From Corynebacterium silvaticum (GTDB lineage: Bacteria; Actinomycetota; Actinomycetes; Mycobacteriales; Mycobacteriaceae), in assembly GCF_004382825.2 (NCBI RefSeq), contig NZ_SDQO02000001.1, positions 496,001 to 560,000 of the forward strand: DNA of 64,000 bases. Direction: 5' to 3'. Shown piece by piece: positions 1 to 9,687 of this stretch; positions within the stretch are counted from its first letter, which is position 1; the number at the start of each line of letters is the position of its first letter. Both the position numbers and the translations under genes were made by a program. The notes beneath the pieces were generated by a model. The model saw nothing but the letters and a program-made list of their open reading frames with translations, did not search any database and had not been told where the DNA came from.

Positions 1-915
1 TTGCTCGGCGGCATTTTGATGAATATTTTGGTGGCTTTGATTGTCCTCTACGGGGTGGCGATTACTGCGGGGTTGCCCAATAATCATGTGGACACCACTG
101 CCACGGTGGGAGAGACCTCGTGTGTAGCCCCTAAGCAGATTGATGCTGCAACTTTGGCTCCTTGCAGCGGCGCAGGACCGGCGGCAGAAGCTGGTTTGAA
201 ACAAGGCGACAGGATCGTCGCCATTGATGGACAAGCTATGCGCTCATTTGTCACGGTCAGAGAGTATGTCCGCGATAAAGCGGGAAAGACCATAGCCGTT
301 ACCGTGGATCGCGATGGATCGCAGCTCACGCTTAACGTTCCGGTGGCAAGCGCTTTGCGGTTAAACGCCAAGGGCGAAGAAGTCTCAGTCGGCGCGATCG
401 GCGTATCTAGTGCGCCATTGAAAGACGTTATTCTTCATTACAACGCAGTCTCGGCCGTGGGCGGAACATTGAGTTATGCCGGTGACATGCTCGGGGCCAC
501 GTTCAAGGGACTTGCGTCATTCCCCGCGAAGATACCCGGTGTGGCGGCTTCAATCCTTGGGGGACAGCGCGACCAAGAGAGCCCAGTCAGCGTTGTGGGT
601 GCCTCGCGCATTGGCGGTGAATTAGCGCAAAAGTCCCTGTGGAGCATGTTCTTTTTGCTGCTGGCCAGCCTGAATCTTTTCCTCGCTCTGTTCAACCTGA
701 TCCCGCTTCCGCCGCTTGATGGTGGACACATTGCGGTTGTGATCTATGAGAAGCTTCGCGACGCCCTCCGCAAGGCACGCGGCCTAGAACCCGCAGGACC
801 CGCCGATTACACCAAGCTCATGCCGCTGACTGTTGGTGTTGCGGCACTCCTTATGGGAGTGGGAGCGCTGGTTATCATCGCCGATGTGGTCAACCCGATC
901 AAACTATTCGGGTAA
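1..915 (+). CDS. Site-2 intramembrane metalloprotease Rip1/RseP, 5'-truncated by window edge
   Basis: This is the C-terminal three quarters of an M50 (RseP/Rip1) zinc protease, which cuts membrane-bound anti-sigma factors inside the bilayer. The window starts inside the gene, so the HExxH zinc site in the first membrane helix is not visible; TTG at base 1 is only the first in-frame codon. Visible are a membrane segment at residues 1-25, one PDZ domain (about 50-130, with the AGLKQGDRIVAIDG core), and the second active-site motif LFNLIPLPPLDGG around residues 230-242, with the metal-binding Asp at 240. A last membrane helix precedes the TAA at 913. Next to ispG, as in mycobacteria (Rv2869c-Rv2868c). 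Family assignment is firm. Confidence 0.93.
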   Translation: MLGGILMNILVALIVLYGVAITAGLPNNHVDTTATVGETSCVAPKQIDAATLAPCSGAGPAAEAGLKQGDRIVAIDGQAMRSFVTVREYVRDKAGKTIAVTVDRDGSQLTLNVPVASALRLNAKGEEVSVGAIGVSSAPLKDVILHYNAVSAVGGTLSYAGDMLGATFKGLASFPAKIPGVAASILGGQRDQESPVSVVGASRIGGELAQKSLWSMFFLLLASLNLFLALFNLIPLPPLDGGHIAVVIYEKLRDALRKARGLEPAGPADYTKLMPLTVGVAALLMGVGALVIIADVVNPIKLFG

Positions 916-1072
916 TAACAGCCAGGCCGGCTTCGGCTGAAAACGATCTGCGTGGAGCCGGTCTGGTAGCGCTTATACACCGCGATGAGCGCGTGCGGTG
1001 CTAGAATTTGGATTCGTCTGATTTATCCCATTGTGATGGGTGTAGCCCATTTCTGTACAAGGAGCATGCTTA

Positions 1073-2248
1073 GTGTCAACCACCACTGGACAACCGATTG
1101 GTCTTGGCCTTCCGGATGCGCCGCCACCGGTATTGGCTCCACGTCGTAAGACACGCCAGATCATGGTTGGAAACGTAGGGGTCGGTTCTGACTACCCGGT
1201 GTCTGTTCAATCGATGACAACGACTAAAACGCATGACATTAATGCGACGCTTCAACAAATCGCGCAGCTGACAGCCAGCGGCTGCGACATTATCCGCGTG
1301 GCGTGTCCTAAGACTGTCGATGCTGAGGCGCTGCCGATCATTGCTAAAAAGTCTCCCATTCCTGTGATCGCGGATATTCATTTCCAGCCGAAGTACATCT
1401 TTGCTGCTATCGACGCTGGATGCGCTGCAGTGCGTGTGAATCCAGGAAACATCAAAGAATTTGATGGACGGGTAAAAGAAGTAGCTAAGGCCGCCGGCGA
1501 TGCGGGAATCCCCCTCCGCATCGGTGTTAACGCTGGTTCCTTGGACAAACGTCTCTTGGAAAAGTATGGCAAAGCTACCCCGGAAGCACTCGTAGAATCC
1601 GCGCTGTGGGAAGCCGGGTTGTTTGAGGACTGCGGATTCGGTGACATCGCCATTTCCGTAAAGCACAATGATCCTGTGGTGATGGTTGAGGCTTATCGTC
1701 AGCTGGCTGCTCAGAGCGATTACCCGCTGCATCTTGGTGTCACAGAGGCTGGCCCTGCTTTCCAAGGCACAATTAAGTCTTCTGTGGCTTTTGGTGCACT
1801 CCTCTCGGAGGGCATTGGCGACACTATCCGGGTTTCTTTGTCTGCAGATCCGGTGGAAGAAATTAAGGTGGGCGATCAGATTTTGCAGTCGCTCAACCTG
1901 CGCGAGCGTGGCCTGGAAATCGTTTCATGCCCCTCCTGCGGACGCGCACAAGTTGACGTGTACACCTTGGCAGAGGAAGTCACAGCAGCATTGGACGGAA
2001 TGGACATTCCGCTACGCGTTGCCGTAATGGGATGCGTGGTAAACGGCCCAGGAGAGGCTCGCGATGCGGACTTGGGGGTTGCCTCCGGCAATGGCAAGGG
2101 CCAGATCTTTGTTCGCGGCGAGGTCATCAAGACTGTCCCCGAATCACAGATCGTGGAGACTTTGATTGAAGAAGCAATGCGTTTGGCAGAAGCTGAAGGG
2201 CTAGAAATCAAAGAAGGTGCTGGCCCGCAGGTGAAAGTAACCCGCTAA
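1073..2248 (+). CDS. ispG: 4-hydroxy-3-methylbut-2-en-1-yl diphosphate synthase (IspG/GcpE)
   Basis: IspG converts methylerythritol cyclodiphosphate to HMBPP in the MEP isoprenoid pathway, using a [4Fe-4S] cluster. The 391-residue protein has the TIM-barrel N-terminus (about 20-270) and the cluster ligands of the C-terminal reductase-like domain: Cys286 and Cys289 in SCPSCGR, Cys321 in [10 protein letters not shown], and the conserved Glu328. The start is GTG at 1073, preceded by AAGGAG at 1059-1064 with 8 bases between. It follows the rip1 gene by 157 bases and ends just before a strong terminator hairpin. Full length for the family. Confidence 0.97.
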   Translation: MSTTTGQPIGLGLPDAPPPVLAPRRKTRQIMVGNVGVGSDYPVSVQSMTTTKTHDINATLQQIAQLTASGCDIIRVACPKTVDAEALPIIAKKSPIPVIADIHFQPKYIFAAIDAGCAAVRVNPGNIKEFDGRVKEVAKAAGDAGIPLRIGVNAGSLDKRLLEKYGKATPEALVESALWEAGLFEDCGFGDIAISVKHNDPVVMVEAYRQLAAQSDYPLHLGVTEAGPAFQGTIKSSVAFGALLSEGIGDTIRVSLSADPVEEIKVGDQILQSLNLRERGLEIVSCPSCGRAQVDVYTLAEEVTAALDGMDIPLRVAVMGCVVNGPGEARDADLGVASGNGKGQIFVRGEVIKTVPESQIVETLIEEAMRLAEAEGLEIKEGAGPQVKVTR

Positions 2249-2255
2249 AAACGAC

Positions 2256-2315
2256 AAAACTCCCCGTAGTTCTATGCCTGACACGTGAGGTATAAGACTG
2301 TGGGGAGTTTTCTTA
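2256..2315 (+). terminator. Terminator-like inverted repeat after ispG
   Basis: AAAACTCCCC at 2256-2265 is perfectly complementary to GGGGAGTTTT at 2302-2311, with a 36-base loop; the 3' arm ends in TTTT then CTT. It begins a few bases after the ispG stop, so it probably ends the ispG transcript. The long loop is unusual for a simple intrinsic terminator. Confidence 0.7.
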
Positions 2316-2404
2316 TGTGGTTTTAGGGGACACCGTAGTTTTCCCACCACAAACATAGTGGTGTCGCGGATAAAGTTTGTTCACTAAATGTTAGCCTTAC
2401 GCCC

Positions 2405-4246
2405 ATGAGCATGCCCACTAATTCAACTCTGAAAACTATGGTCTCGCTGGTGATCTCAGTGTGTTTGTTTTCTGGAACATTGGTGGCATGCACGCCCAAA
2501 CCTGCGTTAGCAGACCCCACTGCCAAGGCATTCCTTGCAGACCTTACAGACTCCAACTTCAGTGCCGCGGGCGCTCACACTGATAGCGCTGACAAAGTAA
2601 GTTCAGTGCTGGAGTCCTCGTGGAAAGGCCTCCAAGCGGAAAGATTGCGTACAGAGATCACCTCGGTGGATACAAAAGACACAATTGCGACGGCTAAATA
2701 CACCATGACATGGGATTTACCGCGTGATAGAACTTTTAGCTATGAAACATCCATGACGCTTAATCGAATAAACGGAGAATGGAAAATCCGTTGGCAGCCA
2801 TCTGCTTTGCATCCTCGTCTGGGTGCGAATCAACATCTAGAATTGCGGGCGATTAATGCGGAGCGCGCGAGCGTAGTTTCTTCCGATGGTGCGGAGATTT
2901 TGGTGCCGGGGATTAAATACCGATTGCTTATCGACGCCGCCAGCGTGGCAGATAAAGATACGGTTGCACGCACGGTTGCGGCCCATTTACATTCGGCTCG
3001 AAGCCATGATGAAACCATCCCCGATATCAAAGCCAATGAACTCGCAGACAATCTTAAAGCAGCAAAAGGGCGCTACTCTGTTGCACTACTGAGTCAGCAA
3101 ACGGGAGAGGCCTTGCAGGGACAGCTTATTGGTATCACCGGGGTGACACTGAACAAAGAAGCGGCGTTGGTCAATAAAGACCCGCGTTTTGCCCCAGACA
3201 TCATCAAGCGAGTCTCAAATATCGTTGATAGCCAGCTGGAAGGCGACAATGGTTGGACGGTGTCCTCGGTTACGGCTGATGGCGCGGCCTTGGAAAATAT
3301 TGAATATCACGCCCCAAAGGTAGCTCCTGCCGTCAAAATCAGCATTGATCAAAAAGTGCAGCAGGCCGCGGAATCTGCCGTGAATTTGCGAAAAGACATG
3401 AAGACGATGATCGTTGCGATTCGGCCTTCTAGCGGGGAGATCCTAGCCGTTGCACAGACACCCAAGGCAGATGAGGAGGGTGATCTTGCGCTGAACGGTC
3501 AATTCCCTCCGGGATCGACGTTTAAGGTGGTCACGGCTTCTGCTGGTATACAAGACCAAGGGCTAAATTCTGGAAGCATTGTTCCGTGCCCGGGCACGAT
3601 GAATATCTACGGGCGAACGGTGACCAACTATAATGCTTTTTCGCTGGGAAACGTCCCCTTGCAAAAGGCCTTTGCACGATCGTGCAACACTACTTTTGCT
3701 AACATCTCTGAAAAATTAGCGCAGGGACACCTAAAACAAATCGGAAGCCAATTTGGAATTGGCGTGGATTATGACATCCCTGGTTTGAACACGCTCACTG
3801 GCTCGATTCCAGAAGGGGAGACCCCGCTTGATCGCACGGAGGCTGGGTATGGGCAGGGGAAGGTTTTGGTCTCCCCATTTGGCATGGCTTTGATGTCCGC
3901 TACTGCTGCGGCAGGAAAAACACCGACTCCGACGTTAATCTCCGGGCGCGAAACAAAAATGGATAAGCATCCTGAAGCATTGCGGCCAGAAACTATCGAT
4001 CAACTTCGTTCCTTAATGGGCGCAGTGACCAAACCCGGTGGAACCGCCGCCGGTATGAGGGCTGGTGGGGAGATCTTTGGAAAGACGGGTGAAGCCGAAA
4101 TTAATGGAGGCTCTCATGCCTGGTTTACGGGGTATCGAGGAGACCTAGCCTTTGCCACCCTCGTTGTCTTGGGCGGCGGCTCTGAGGACTCCGTGGCAAT
4201 AACCGATAATTTTTTGAGGAATCTCGATGAGCTTAATGCCCATTGA
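2405..4246 (+). CDS. Lipoprotein class B penicillin-binding protein (D,D-transpeptidase)
   Basis: A 613-residue transpeptidase that cross-links peptidoglycan outside the membrane. The N-terminus has a hydrophobic segment followed by the lipobox LVAC, so it is probably a lipoprotein rather than a transmembrane PBP. A MecA-N/NTF2-like domain (about 35-150) and a dimerisation domain precede the transpeptidase domain. The three active-site motifs are intact: STFK with Ser371 and Lys374, SCN at 426-428, and KTG at 560-562. The ATG at 2405 has no clear Shine-Dalgarno. By position between ispG and map it corresponds to the corynebacterial PBP2b-type protein. Activity is inferred from motifs. Confidence 0.92.
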   Translation: MSMPTNSTLKTMVSLVISVCLFSGTLVACTPKPALADPTAKAFLADLTDSNFSAAGAHTDSADKVSSVLESSWKGLQAERLRTEITSVDTKDTIATAKYTMTWDLPRDRTFSYETSMTLNRINGEWKIRWQPSALHPRLGANQHLELRAINAERASVVSSDGAEILVPGIKYRLLIDAASVADKDTVARTVAAHLHSARSHDETIPDIKANELADNLKAAKGRYSVALLSQQTGEALQGQLIGITGVTLNKEAALVNKDPRFAPDIIKRVSNIVDSQLEGDNGWTVSSVTADGAALENIEYHAPKVAPAVKISIDQKVQQAAESAVNLRKDMKTMIVAIRPSSGEILAVAQTPKADEEGDLALNGQFPPGSTFKVVTASAGIQDQGLNSGSIVPCPGTMNIYGRTVTNYNAFSLGNVPLQKAFARSCNTTFANISEKLAQGHLKQIGSQFGIGVDYDIPGLNTLTGSIPEGETPLDRTEAGYGQGKVLVSPFGMALMSATAAAGKTPTPTLISGRETKMDKHPEALRPETIDQLRSLMGAVTKPGGTAAGMRAGGEIFGKTGEAEINGGSHAWFTGYRGDLAFATLVVLGGGSEDSVAITDNFLRNLDELNAH

Positions 4247-4316
4247 TCAGGCTGGAAGCCTCAAGGTTGTGGGGTAACGGGAGGCGTCGGCAAGCTTAAT
4301 TGCTTAAAGGGATAGC

Positions 4317-5210
4317 ATGGGAAACATGTCTTATAATCGTAAACCCCTTGTTCCCGGAAAACAGAGTCCTACGCGTGAGGTCCCAGCACATATCGATCGC
4401 CCTGAATATGTATGGAAAGATACTGTTCAAGAAGCTATCGGAGAACCTTTTGTTCAGACTCCTGAAACAATTGAAGCCATGCGCGAGGCCTCCAAGATTG
4501 CTGCCAATGCTTTGCACGTGGCGGGGGCTGCTGTAGCGCCAGGGGTGACTACCGATGAGCTCGATCGCATTGCGCATGAGTATATGTGCGATCATGGCGC
4601 CTACCCATCCTGCTTGGGGTATCGCCATTTTCCTAAATCGGTGTGTGTGAGCCTTAATGAGATCGTCTGCCATGGAATCCCGGATTCCACGGTCATTCAA
4701 GATGGCGACATCGTTAACATTGACGTCACCGCATACAAAAATGGGGTACATGGCGACACCAACGCAACGTTCCTTGCCGGCAACGTGTCAGAAGAGCATC
4801 GACTGCTTGTCGAACGCACCAAAGAAGCAACGCTTCGCGGGATTCGCGCTGCAAAGCCCGGCCGTGAGATCAACGTGATCGGTAGGGTAATCGAATCGTA
4901 TGCTAAGCGGTTTGGTTATAACGTGGTCACTGATTTTACCGGGCATGGGATCGGAACCACTTTCCATAATGGACTTGTAGTTTTGCACTATGATTCTGAT
5001 GTTTATCAGGACGTATTAGAACCAGGTATGACGTTAACGGTAGAACCCATGCTTAATCTGGGAGGCCTCGATTATCGTATTTGGGAGGACGACTGGACTG
5101 TGCAAAACACCGATTACAAGTTCAGCGCGCAGTTCGAGCACACTTTGGTTATTACCGAAGACGGTAATGAGATTCTTACTATCCCGGATGCTGATCTCGA
5201 AGTTAAATAG
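4317..5210 (+). CDS. map: Type I methionine aminopeptidase (MapB type)
   Basis: Removes the initiator Met from nascent proteins. The 297 residues show a proline-containing N-terminal extension of about 40 residues, typical of the actinobacterial MapB (type Ic) form, followed by the pita-bread fold. All five metal ligands are visible in context: Asp in NIDVTA, Asp in GDTNA, His in TGHGIG, Glu in VEPM and Glu in QFEHT. AAAGGGA at 4306-4312 lies close to the ATG at 4317; an in-frame ATG at 4326 is a possible alternative. It follows the PBP gene by 70 bases. Confidence 0.95.
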   Translation: MGNMSYNRKPLVPGKQSPTREVPAHIDRPEYVWKDTVQEAIGEPFVQTPETIEAMREASKIAANALHVAGAAVAPGVTTDELDRIAHEYMCDHGAYPSCLGYRHFPKSVCVSLNEIVCHGIPDSTVIQDGDIVNIDVTAYKNGVHGDTNATFLAGNVSEEHRLLVERTKEATLRGIRAAKPGREINVIGRVIESYAKRFGYNVVTDFTGHGIGTTFHNGLVVLHYDSDVYQDVLEPGMTLTVEPMLNLGGLDYRIWEDDWTVQNTDYKFSAQFEHTLVITEDGNEILTIPDADLEVK

Positions 5211-5305
5211 TTCCCCTATCAGTCACTATTCTGGGTAATCTGACTGTTGTCTGCACATCAGTGCGGTGTTTCGCTAGATATCGGTTGTCGCCTTTTGGGG
5301 TTTAT

Positions 5306-6760
5306 ATGAAGTCATTTCTCGTTGCCGGATGTACCTCGGATGCTGGAAAATCTGTAGTGGTGGCTGGCCTGTGCCGTGCTTTCGCCCGACGCGGCATAAG
5401 AGTCGCCCCGTTTAAAGCCCAAAACATGTCCAATAACTCGGCGGTGACACCCGACGGCGGCGAGATAGGACGGGCACAGGCACTACAAGCGTTTGCGTGT
5501 GGGCTCGTCCCTAGCACGGCTTTTAATCCCATTCTGCTAAAACCAGGTTCGGATCGGACCTCACAGCTCGTGGTGAATGGCAAAGTCACCGGTAATGTGA
5601 GCGCTCGCAGCTATATTGACCATCGCACCAATCTCAAAGCCGTAGCGGCAGAAGCCCTTAATGCGTTGCGGTCCGAGTATGAGGTAGTGATTTGTGAGGG
5701 AGCGGGATCACCTGCAGAGACGAATCTCAGGGATACTGACGTTGCAAATTTTGGGCTAGCTGAAGCCTGTGATCTTCCGGTGTATCTGGTGGGGGATATA
5801 GATCGTGGGGGCGTCTTAGCTCATTTTTTTGGCACTCATCAGATCGTGTCCGAGCAGGATCGTGCGAGGATCGCAGGGTTTGTTGTTAATAAATTCCGGG
5901 GAGATCAAACGATCCTCGAACCAGGGCTTGCCGACCTAGAGAAGCGACTCGGGGTGCCTACCGTTGCCGTTTTACCCTTCATCGAAGGACTGTGGATAGA
6001 TGCGGAAGACTCACTCCAATCGCAGATAGGCGCTGCAGTTGGTCCGGCTGTTCCTGCTCTTGGCACGCAGCGTTTGCGAGTAGCAGCGGTGCGGCTTCCC
6101 CGGGTATCCAATGCCACCGACGTAGAAGCTTTGGCATGCGAACCTGGGGTGACTGTTACGTGGACTGTAGATCCTGACCAAGTGCATGAGGCAGACCTGG
6201 TAGTACTTCCTGGTTCCAAAGCGACGGTGAGCGATCTGGATTGGTTAAGGCGCACCGGTATCGCAGAAGCCATGAGAGAACGCGCCAATCGAGGGGCTCC
6301 AATTGTGGGAATCTGTGGTGGTTTCCAAATGATGTGCGCGAGCATCGATGACCCAGTGGAGTCGGGAGCCCAACAGCCAGTAGCAGGATTAGGGATCTTT
6401 GATATTGATATAGCTTTCCACCCGGAGAAGACCTTGATACGGCACGAGCATGGGGGCTATGAAGTCCATCATGGCCGAGTCGTACGCTCCACCGAGGATC
6501 CGTGGATAGGGGAGGAAGGGGCGGTTAAGGGCGCAAGCTTTGGTACGCATCGGCACGGATACCTCGAATCGGATACGGCGCGTAGAGAATTCCTGCAAAG
6601 AGTCATTGAGATGACCGGGCGAACGGGCTTTATCCTTGACCCTCGGACGTCTTTTCAGGGCGAGCGCGACAGACAACTTGATCTGCTAGCAGACAGCATC
6701 GAGGCGCATTGGAACCTTGATGCTTTCATCCGTGATCTTTCTAGCGACGTTGTCTCATGA
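5306..6760 (+). CDS. cobQ: Cobyric acid synthase CobQ (glutamine-hydrolysing)
   Basis: Amidates side chains b, d, e and g of adenosylcobyrinate a,c-diamide in corrinoid (vitamin B12) synthesis. The N-terminal synthetase domain opens with a P-loop variant GCTSDAGKS. The C-terminal class I glutamine amidotransferase domain has the nucleophile Cys337 in GICGGFQM and the His at 415 in GTHRHGY. I chose ATG 5306 (484 residues), because the family begins directly with this P-loop; the frame is open upstream to 5261 without a start that fits the family. No strong Shine-Dalgarno. Other corrinoid genes lie at 13-17 kb and 20 kb, so the pathway is dispersed here. Confidence 0.95.
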   Translation: MKSFLVAGCTSDAGKSVVVAGLCRAFARRGIRVAPFKAQNMSNNSAVTPDGGEIGRAQALQAFACGLVPSTAFNPILLKPGSDRTSQLVVNGKVTGNVSARSYIDHRTNLKAVAAEALNALRSEYEVVICEGAGSPAETNLRDTDVANFGLAEACDLPVYLVGDIDRGGVLAHFFGTHQIVSEQDRARIAGFVVNKFRGDQTILEPGLADLEKRLGVPTVAVLPFIEGLWIDAEDSLQSQIGAAVGPAVPALGTQRLRVAAVRLPRVSNATDVEALACEPGVTVTWTVDPDQVHEADLVVLPGSKATVSDLDWLRRTGIAEAMRERANRGAPIVGICGGFQMMCASIDDPVESGAQQPVAGLGIFDIDIAFHPEKTLIRHEHGGYEVHHGRVVRSTEDPWIGEEGAVKGASFGTHRHGYLESDTARREFLQRVIEMTGRTGFILDPRTSFQGERDRQLDLLADSIEAHWNLDAFIRDLSSDVVS

Positions 6761-6796
6761 GTCGCTAGTCATACATCAAAAGCTACCGTGACATTG

Positions 6797-7735
6797 TTAT
6801 GCGGCCTGGATTTCTTGGCGGGAGTCCTCGATCTCGGATGGAGTAACTCCGCGTGATACTGAGGTCTCCAACCCTGGACGATATGCGGCAGCTTTGCTTT
6901 CTGCTCGAACATGATGGCCAGGTAACAACATGGCCGACATGATGCTAAGAACGCAGCAACCGGCATAACTTAGCGTGAGAACATTCGCGTTGAGTGCTAT
7001 TCCCGTGATGATGTGCACGCAGAAAAAAAGTTGCACTACGCCTAAAACGGCTGCTGCAGTGACCAACAAGAGAACGGAAACATTATTACGTAAAGACGTA
7101 CGCAAGAGCCACGCTATCGACGCAATAAGGGCTGCCAGGGTAAGCAGCACCAGTGTCAAAGACAAGACCGCTGGGTACCCGGAGGCAGTAGAAAATTTCC
7201 CAGAAATAGAAAGCCATGCGTTGATCAGTGGTAAAAGCACCACAACTGTTGAAACCCAGCGTAATCGGGGCGGAAAGAACAACAGGCTGCCGATAAAAAT
7301 TGCTAGGCCAGCGGAAGGCATTGCGATAGTGACCAAAATGATGTTGAGGTGCGCATACAAGGCGCTAGGAAAAACGCGGGAAAATACGATCAACATGCCC
7401 GTCGCCAAAATGACAAAGCTAGGCACAGCGATGAGAAAAGAGGAGAGAAAGCACTGTGATTTTCTGGAAAACGAATTTCTTATTGTGCGAGGAGCGCCTG
7501 GACTATTGACGAGGGCGACAAGCGCAGCAGCTGCCCCCGCTGCCATACTCATAGCCAACACGATTGCTGTGACGCGACTGTCGCGCATCGTCGCAGAAGC
7601 GAGCGTAGCTAGAGCAATACAAATGGCAGTGGACATGCTTACGACGGCACACCGAAGCCTACGAACCTGAGCAGTAGACCAGTGCGATGGAGTCTGATTG
7701 TGCAGAATAGCGGTCTTACGGTCGTATAAGCTCAT
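6797..7735 (-). CDS. Unrecognised polytopic membrane protein, about 8 TM segments
   Basis: I do not recognise a family. The 312-residue product has about eight hydrophobic stretches between residues 28 and 255, separated by short loops, then a polar C-terminal tail of about 55 residues rich in Ser, Glu and Arg. The frame is open further upstream to 7972, but I chose ATG 7735: a GAGGG lies 4 bases before it, and the longer version would start inside the mtr terminator. It is convergent with cobQ (36-base gap) and downstream of mtr. No transport or enzyme motif is visible. Confidence 0.7.
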   Translation of the reverse strand: MSLYDRKTAILHNQTPSHWSTAQVRRLRCAVVSMSTAICIALATLASATMRDSRVTAIVLAMSMAAGAAAALVALVNSPGAPRTIRNSFSRKSQCFLSSFLIAVPSFVILATGMLIVFSRVFPSALYAHLNIILVTIAMPSAGLAIFIGSLLFFPPRLRWVSTVVVLLPLINAWLSISGKFSTASGYPAVLSLTLVLLTLAALIASIAWLLRTSLRNNVSVLLLVTAAAVLGVVQLFFCVHIITGIALNANVLTLSYAGCCVLSIMSAMLLPGHHVRAESKAAAYRPGLETSVSRGVTPSEIEDSRQEIQAA

Positions 7736-7953
7736 ATACCCTCGTGATCCATTGGTCTTTCGGCATGACATTTCCTCATGAAAGATGGCGCTAAGACCAT
7801 GCTTCCATCGAGCCACAGAATGATGAAAGACTGCATCGGAAGATGAAGACGTCGACAAGCTTTCTGTGGAGTGTGTCTCATAGATTACGCTTCTGGGCTG
7901 AAATGTGGGCGAGCGCACGCCGAGGTGGAGCGCAAAATATGGGAGAAAGCAAT

Positions 7954-7994
7954 AAAAGTCGCACATGACCAAAGTGGTAACACCTGCGACTTTT
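7954..7994 (-). terminator. Intrinsic terminator of mtr
   Basis: A perfect 10-base stem (AAAAGTCGCA at 7954-7963 with TGCGACTTTT at 7985-7994, 21-base loop). Read on the minus strand it lies 23 bases past the mtr stop and its last arm ends in TTTTATT, so it probably terminates mtr transcription. Confidence 0.8.
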
Positions 7995-8016
7995 AGGTTA
8001 AGCCTCTGCTAAAGGC

Positions 8017-9408
8017 CTAAGAGAAATCAAGACCTAGGAGAGCATTTTCCGTTAATTCCGGAAGCGCTGGATGGATCCAGTATTGCTTGGTGGCTACGTC
8101 ACGGACGTCAAGCTTAAAGGCCATAACAGTAATGAGCTGCTGCGCTAGCGTAGAAGCCTGTGGGCCGATAAAGTGCGCACCCAGCAACATCCCGGTATCT
8201 TTGTCCGCGATGAGCTTTGCAAAGTGCTCGGTGTCTTCCATCGCCCAACCATAGGCAACATCGCCATAGTTCTGGATCTTGACCGTGATGTTGTATCCGG
8301 CGGCGCGAGCTTCATCTTCCGTCAAACCAACCGTGCCGATTTGTGGATGGGTAAAGACCGCAGCAGGAACATTCTCATGGGGCATGGGCTGGAGATCTTC
8401 TGGGTGCACAAGATTGTGTTTTACTGCCCGCATTTCAGCATTGGCCACGTGCTTAAGCAAGTATGGGGAAGACACATCGCCCAAAGCCCAAACATCGGGA
8501 GCCGTTGTGCGTCCGTACTGATCAACCTTGATTCGGCGACCGTCCATTTCTACGCCAGCTTTGTCCAGATCCATGAGGTCGCCATTGGGGATTCGGCCGG
8601 TGGCTACCAGGAAGACTTCGCCTTCTGCGGTGGATCCATCATCCAGAGTGAGAGTAACCACGCCATCGTTTTCCGTGATGGAGTCGATGGTGCGTCCCAG
8701 CCTGCAATCCAGTTTTTCCTTGGTGATCTCAGTGAATCGATCAGAAATATCGGAATCAAGCTGACGCAGGAGTTTCTCGGATCGGTTTACCACAGTAACT
8801 TTTACTCCGAGAGCATCAAAGACATGGGCAAACTCCATGGCGATGTAGCCGCCGCCCATAACCACCATGGACGCAGGCAAGGACTCCAAACGCATGATGT
8901 TCTCGTTGGTGTAATAGCGCACGCCTGAATCAATGACTTTTTGATCGATAAACGGGCGAGAACCGGTAGCGATGACAATACGGTCACCAGAAATGATTGC
9001 TTCCTCGGAGCCCTGACCGGTGCGTATGGTTTTCGGTGCTATGAAAGACGCATGCTGGTCGTAGACATCGATGTTGGGAGTCTTGGGGCCGCGTCGATAC
9101 TCTTCACCCGAGGCGGATATAGGGTCGATGCGGTCACGGAAAACTCGGTTGACAATAGACGGCCAATCCACAGCGGACACCTCAGCTGAAATGCCGTAGC
9201 GTTCAGACTCGCGTACCGCTAAAGCGATCTCAGAAGCGTACACAAACATTTTGGTTGGTATGCAGCCAACATTGAGGCAGGTTCCGCCAAAGGCGCCTTT
9301 TTCTACTATCGCAATGGACTTATCATGAAACTCAGGTCCAGGAATGGAATTCCCGGATCCCGTTCCGATAATGATCAAGTCGTAGTGTTTGTGGGCCTGC
9401 TCGCTCAA
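8017..9408 (-). CDS. mtr: Mycothione reductase Mtr
   Basis: NADPH- and FAD-dependent disulfide reductase that regenerates mycothiol, the actinobacterial low-molecular-weight thiol. Of 463 residues, the N-terminus carries the FAD Rossmann motif (LIIIGTGSGN) and the redox-active pair Cys44 and Cys49 in GGTCLNVGCIPTK; an NAD(P)H-binding GGGYIA motif lies mid-protein. The C-terminal catalytic dyad is His446 and Glu451 in WIHPALPELTEN. The start is TTG at 9408 (begins MSEQAHK); no ATG fits. The sequence lacks the GxGxxG form expected at the first glycine loop (GTGSGN), which is the usual form for Mtr. A palindrome lies 26 bases upstream. Confidence 0.95.
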   Translation of the reverse strand: MSEQAHKHYDLIIIGTGSGNSIPGPEFHDKSIAIVEKGAFGGTCLNVGCIPTKMFVYASEIALAVRESERYGISAEVSAVDWPSIVNRVFRDRIDPISASGEEYRRGPKTPNIDVYDQHASFIAPKTIRTGQGSEEAIISGDRIVIATGSRPFIDQKVIDSGVRYYTNENIMRLESLPASMVVMGGGYIAMEFAHVFDALGVKVTVVNRSEKLLRQLDSDISDRFTEITKEKLDCRLGRTIDSITENDGVVTLTLDDGSTAEGEVFLVATGRIPNGDLMDLDKAGVEMDGRRIKVDQYGRTTAPDVWALGDVSSPYLLKHVANAEMRAVKHNLVHPEDLQPMPHENVPAAVFTHPQIGTVGLTEDEARAAGYNITVKIQNYGDVAYGWAMEDTEHFAKLIADKDTGMLLGAHFIGPQASTLAQQLITVMAFKLDVRDVATKQYWIHPALPELTENALLGLDFS

Positions 9409-9433
9409 GGATTACTCGCTTTCTTAAAAAGTG

Positions 9434-9451
9434 ACGCATGAGGTGATGCGT
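9434..9451. promoter_or_regulatory. Perfect inverted repeat upstream of mtr
   Basis: ACGCAT at 9434-9439 and ATGCGT at 9446-9451 form a perfect 6-base inverted repeat with a 6-base spacer, 26 bases before the mtr start codon. It could be a regulator-binding site or an mRNA hairpin. No known consensus is recognised. Confidence 0.35.
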
Positions 9452-9592
9452 TAAGGACTGGCTATCTCTATGAGAAATAGCGTAAAATTGGCAAACGCAA
9501 AAGGTAAAAGGGCTACTCTTTTTGCCTTGTCGGATGCGTGCGTCTTAAAGTTCAACGCACCATAGCGTCAGCACATTCCCTCAGACATAAGA

Positions 9593-9618
9593 AATATTAA
9601 TGAAAAACCTTTAATATT
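9593..9618. repeat. AT-rich inverted repeat between hydrolase gene and mtr
   Basis: AATATTAA at 9593-9600 and TTAATATT at 9611-9618 pair perfectly around a 10-base loop. It lies in the 279-base gap downstream of the minus-strand hydrolase gene and upstream of mtr. Low complexity makes chance likely. Confidence 0.3.
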
Positions 9619-9687
9619 CCATATACTGCATCCGGGGCGGCGGTGCGTGGAAGGGAGCATGTTTTGATGTATCGGTACTTTAGTGGC

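Noticed and set aside
1076..1765. 229-codon minus-strand ORF inside ispG
   Set aside because: Shadow of ispG; no ribosome binding site and no recognisable family.
2377..2397. DtxR-like GTTAGCCTTAC before the PBP gene
   Set aside because: The core matches 10 of 11 positions but the flanks do not (about 12 of 19 overall), and the gene is not an iron gene.
5211..5305. Cobalamin riboswitch before cobQ
   Set aside because: The 95-base gap is too short and shows no B12-box.
7992..8024. TTAGGTTAAGCC with a CCTAAG further on, resembling a DtxR box, at the end of mtr
   Set aside because: Spacing is wrong for DtxR and it lies at the 3' end of a gene, not in a promoter.
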